Shown here one piece after another: positions 63,833 to 64,000 of a stretch of DNA of 64,000 nt (positions within the stretch are counted from its first letter, which is position 1; the number at the start of each line of letters is the position of its first letter). The notes below the pieces were generated by a model. That model worked only from the letters and a program-made list of their open reading frames with translations. It did no database searches and was not told the origin of the DNA. The stretch covers positions 682,001-746,000 of the forward strand of contig NZ_BAAAUX010000014.1 in NCBI RefSeq assembly GCF_039534165.1, in the 5' to 3' direction. The DNA comes from Saccharopolyspora_D taberi. GTDB lineage: Bacteria; Actinomycetota; Actinomycetes; Mycobacteriales; Pseudonocardiaceae. The position numbers and the translations under genes were made by a program.

Positions 63833-64000
63833 AGTCGCCTTTCCCCGCACTCCGGGCGATGCCCGGTGCTTTCGTCAACTTCGCCGATCTTCAGCGAATC
63901 AGGCCTGGTGTTTCCGCCTTCCTTGTGCTCTCCTGATGATACGCAGATTCAAGATTTGTATCACGATATCAACCAATGCTTTCCGGACTCAAGGAGGAGT
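63833..64000 (+). promoter_or_regulatory. Promoter region of a gene starting beyond the window
   Basis: This A/T-richer stretch has an inverted repeat TGATAC (63937-63942) and GTATCA (63958-63963) and ends with AAGGAGGAGT, a strong Shine-Dalgarno sequence whose start codon must lie just past base 64000. It is the divergent control region with the second TetR gene. Confidence 0.6.

Overview
The window is high-GC DNA from an actinomycete, most likely a member of the Pseudonocardiaceae such as Saccharopolyspora (inferred). The signs are strong G/C third-position bias, frequent GTG and TTG starts, GTGA/ATGA translational coupling, a single-chain long-chain-type acyl-CoA carboxylase, a furA-katA pair, a serine/threonine kinase, mycothiol-type MDMPI/DinB-fold proteins and many TetR regulators. 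No tRNA, rRNA, IS element, CRISPR array or phage module was seen.

Layout. 1-4.6 kb: the end of a peptide-type ABC importer operon, including an unusual permease-ATPase fusion. 4.6-9.4 kb: single genes (GrpB-type, two MDMPI/DinB-fold proteins, a secreted NPP1/NLP protein, an AMP-dependent acyl-CoA ligase). 9.4-17.7 kb: a cobalamin riboswitch followed by a tightly coupled operon. It encodes a short His/Cys leader peptide, a DUF364 'putative heavy-metal chelation' protein, a cysteine-synthase-like PLP enzyme with a Cys tail, an MFS transporter, a Tat lipoprotein, two permeases and a double ATPase. This looks like an uncharacterised B12-controlled cobalt or metallophore synthesis/export/uptake system and is the best candidate for something new. 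18-23.5 kb: a 1824-residue fused acyl-CoA carboxylase.

23.5-30.4 kb: styrene/indole-type flavin monooxygenase, nucleoside hydrolase, divergent membrane protein/TetR pair, Ser/Thr kinase and FHA protein. 30.4-38.3 kb: ABM-like protein, PrsW-type protease operon, LURP-one-like protein, HTH-DUF4180 pair, DHA2 drug exporter, SDR, SH3-like protein and a LexA-type repressor. 38.5-41.7 kb: MBL hydrolase and the peroxide unit furA-katA-ankyrin. 41.8-46.3 kb: LysR pseudogene, NCS1 transporter and hydantoin-racemase-like gene, a stand-alone LysR sensor domain with an AT-hook tail, and a DUF5996 protein. 46.4-50.8 kb: three-subunit molybdenum hydroxylase with a divergent TetR gene. 51-56.3 kb: DUF2278 protein, secreted lipase, large LuxR regulator and DUF899 protein.

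56.3-59 kb: a marR gene divergent from yceI-mhqO-mhqD. A sigma-R-type promoter has the MarR operator lying between its -35 and -10 boxes, which suggests a quinone/thiol-stress module. 59-64 kb: acyl-CoA dehydrogenase, TetR, long-chain acyl-CoA ligase and a second TetR. Six copies of one palindrome (TRTTGnC-N5-GnCAAYA) occur in pairs around three of these promoters and define a small fatty-acid regulon. All functions are read from sequence only; no database search was possible.
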